A DNA stretch of 5,918 bases. It comes from Saprospiraceae bacterium. Its GTDB lineage: Bacteria; Bacteroidota; Bacteroidia; Chitinophagales; Saprospiraceae. The translations under genes were made by a program, and so were the position numbers. Positions 5,645 through 5,918 of this stretch are shown piece after piece. The notes below the pieces were generated by a model. The model searched no databases. It saw only the letters and a program-made list of their open reading frames with translations, and was not told the origin of the DNA. The stretch spans positions 1 through 5,918 of the forward strand of contig SLKL01000143.1 of assembly GCA_007134625.1 (NCBI GenBank), given 5' to 3'. Position 1 is the stretch's first letter; each line of letters opens with the position of its first letter.

Positions 5645-5918
5645 GAAAAAGGGGACTTGCAGTTTTTTTTTTGGCTGTGATATAAACTATTGGGGATTCA
5701 AATTCTGCTCATGCTGCAAACCTTATTTAGACTGGTTAGATAACCTTTAGGAGTTTTGGAAATCCTATCTTGTATTTTGAATGAGACTCTGCCCGCGTAG
5801 CATGAGTTACTTTCTTTTTTGGCATCGCCCCAAAAAAGAAACAAAAAAGGTCTAGGACTACTCGCTTTTTTTGATCCATTTAGCAAAGCTGTAGCCGGAC
5901 CCACTTAAACTCGCTTTA
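5645..5918. other. Non-coding right-hand region, probably containing an intergenic dispersed repeat
   Basis: No credible gene occurs from 5611 to the window end. The content is a 10-T run (5663-5672), a small palindrome GGTTA-GA-TAACC (5734-5745), the 12-bp-arm hairpin at 5811-5841, and a 9-bp direct repeat ACTCGCTTT at 5860-5868 and 5909-5917. The 68-codon minus-strand reading frame across 5698-5904 is rich in Lys, Ser and Phe because of the A/T runs and does not look like a protein. The texture (ATGAGTTAC, then T-rich and A-rich arms) resembles intergenic repeats I recall from Bacteroidota genomes; copy number cannot be tested here. Confidence 0.45.
5811..5841. repeat. Strong hairpin with 12-bp perfect arms
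   Basis: TTTCTTTTTTGG (5811-5822) and CCAAAAAAGAAA (5830-5841) are perfect inverted copies around a 7-nt loop. An alternative inner pairing, GGC-ATC-GCC (5821-5829), gives a tighter loop with a bulge. The right arm is followed by CAAAAAAGG, a partial echo of the same arm. It could be a terminator-like or repeat-element hairpin; on either strand it is not directly followed by a long T-run, and no gene in the window ends into it. Confidence 0.6.

Noticed and set aside
5698..5904. 68-codon minus-strand open frame near the right edge
   Set aside because: Its composition follows from A/T homopolymer arms of the hairpin, it has no recognisable motif, and it spans the repeat-like region; a real protein is unlikely.

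Overview
The window looks like chromosomal DNA from a member of the Bacteroidota. Three things point there: an exact Bacteroidota-type -7 promoter element (TAnnTTTG), A/T-rich start contexts without Shine-Dalgarno sequences, and a DUF5777-type beta-barrel protein. The order or genus cannot be fixed from this sequence. I see no tRNA, rRNA, CRISPR array, transposase, integrase or phage gene.

Layout. Positions 1-953 (+) hold the C-terminal third of gcvP, the P protein of the glycine cleavage system, cut by the left window edge. After a 213-bp gap with one weak hairpin comes a minus-strand pair. It is read from 2785 down to 1167: a DUF5777 outer-membrane-type beta-barrel protein, then 20 bp later an unrecognised secreted protein with a charged helical segment. 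A 228-bp divergent region follows. It carries a well-defined promoter for the next plus-strand operon, with an 18-bp perfect palindrome filling the -33/-7 spacer.

That operon (3014-4810) encodes a six-helix membrane protein of 193 aa, a 93-aa winged-helix regulator whose ATG overlaps the previous stop by 4 bp, and an exported alpha/beta hydrolase resembling the BAAT / acyl-CoA thioesterase C-terminal domain, 13 nt further on. The simplest reading is that the small regulator binds the palindrome and controls its own operon, but this is inference. Convergent to it is a membrane-anchored protein of unknown function (4858-5610, -). The last 308 bases are non-coding. They contain an imperfect palindrome just upstream of that gene and, near the right edge, a strong 12-bp-arm hairpin in A/T-homopolymer-rich sequence that looks like a dispersed intergenic repeat.

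The most useful points are the triple half-site operator candidate in the 2944-2980 promoter, the resulting correction of two start codons, and the membrane protein / regulator / exported hydrolase cassette. I did not find a convincing new defence, mobile or RNA system.
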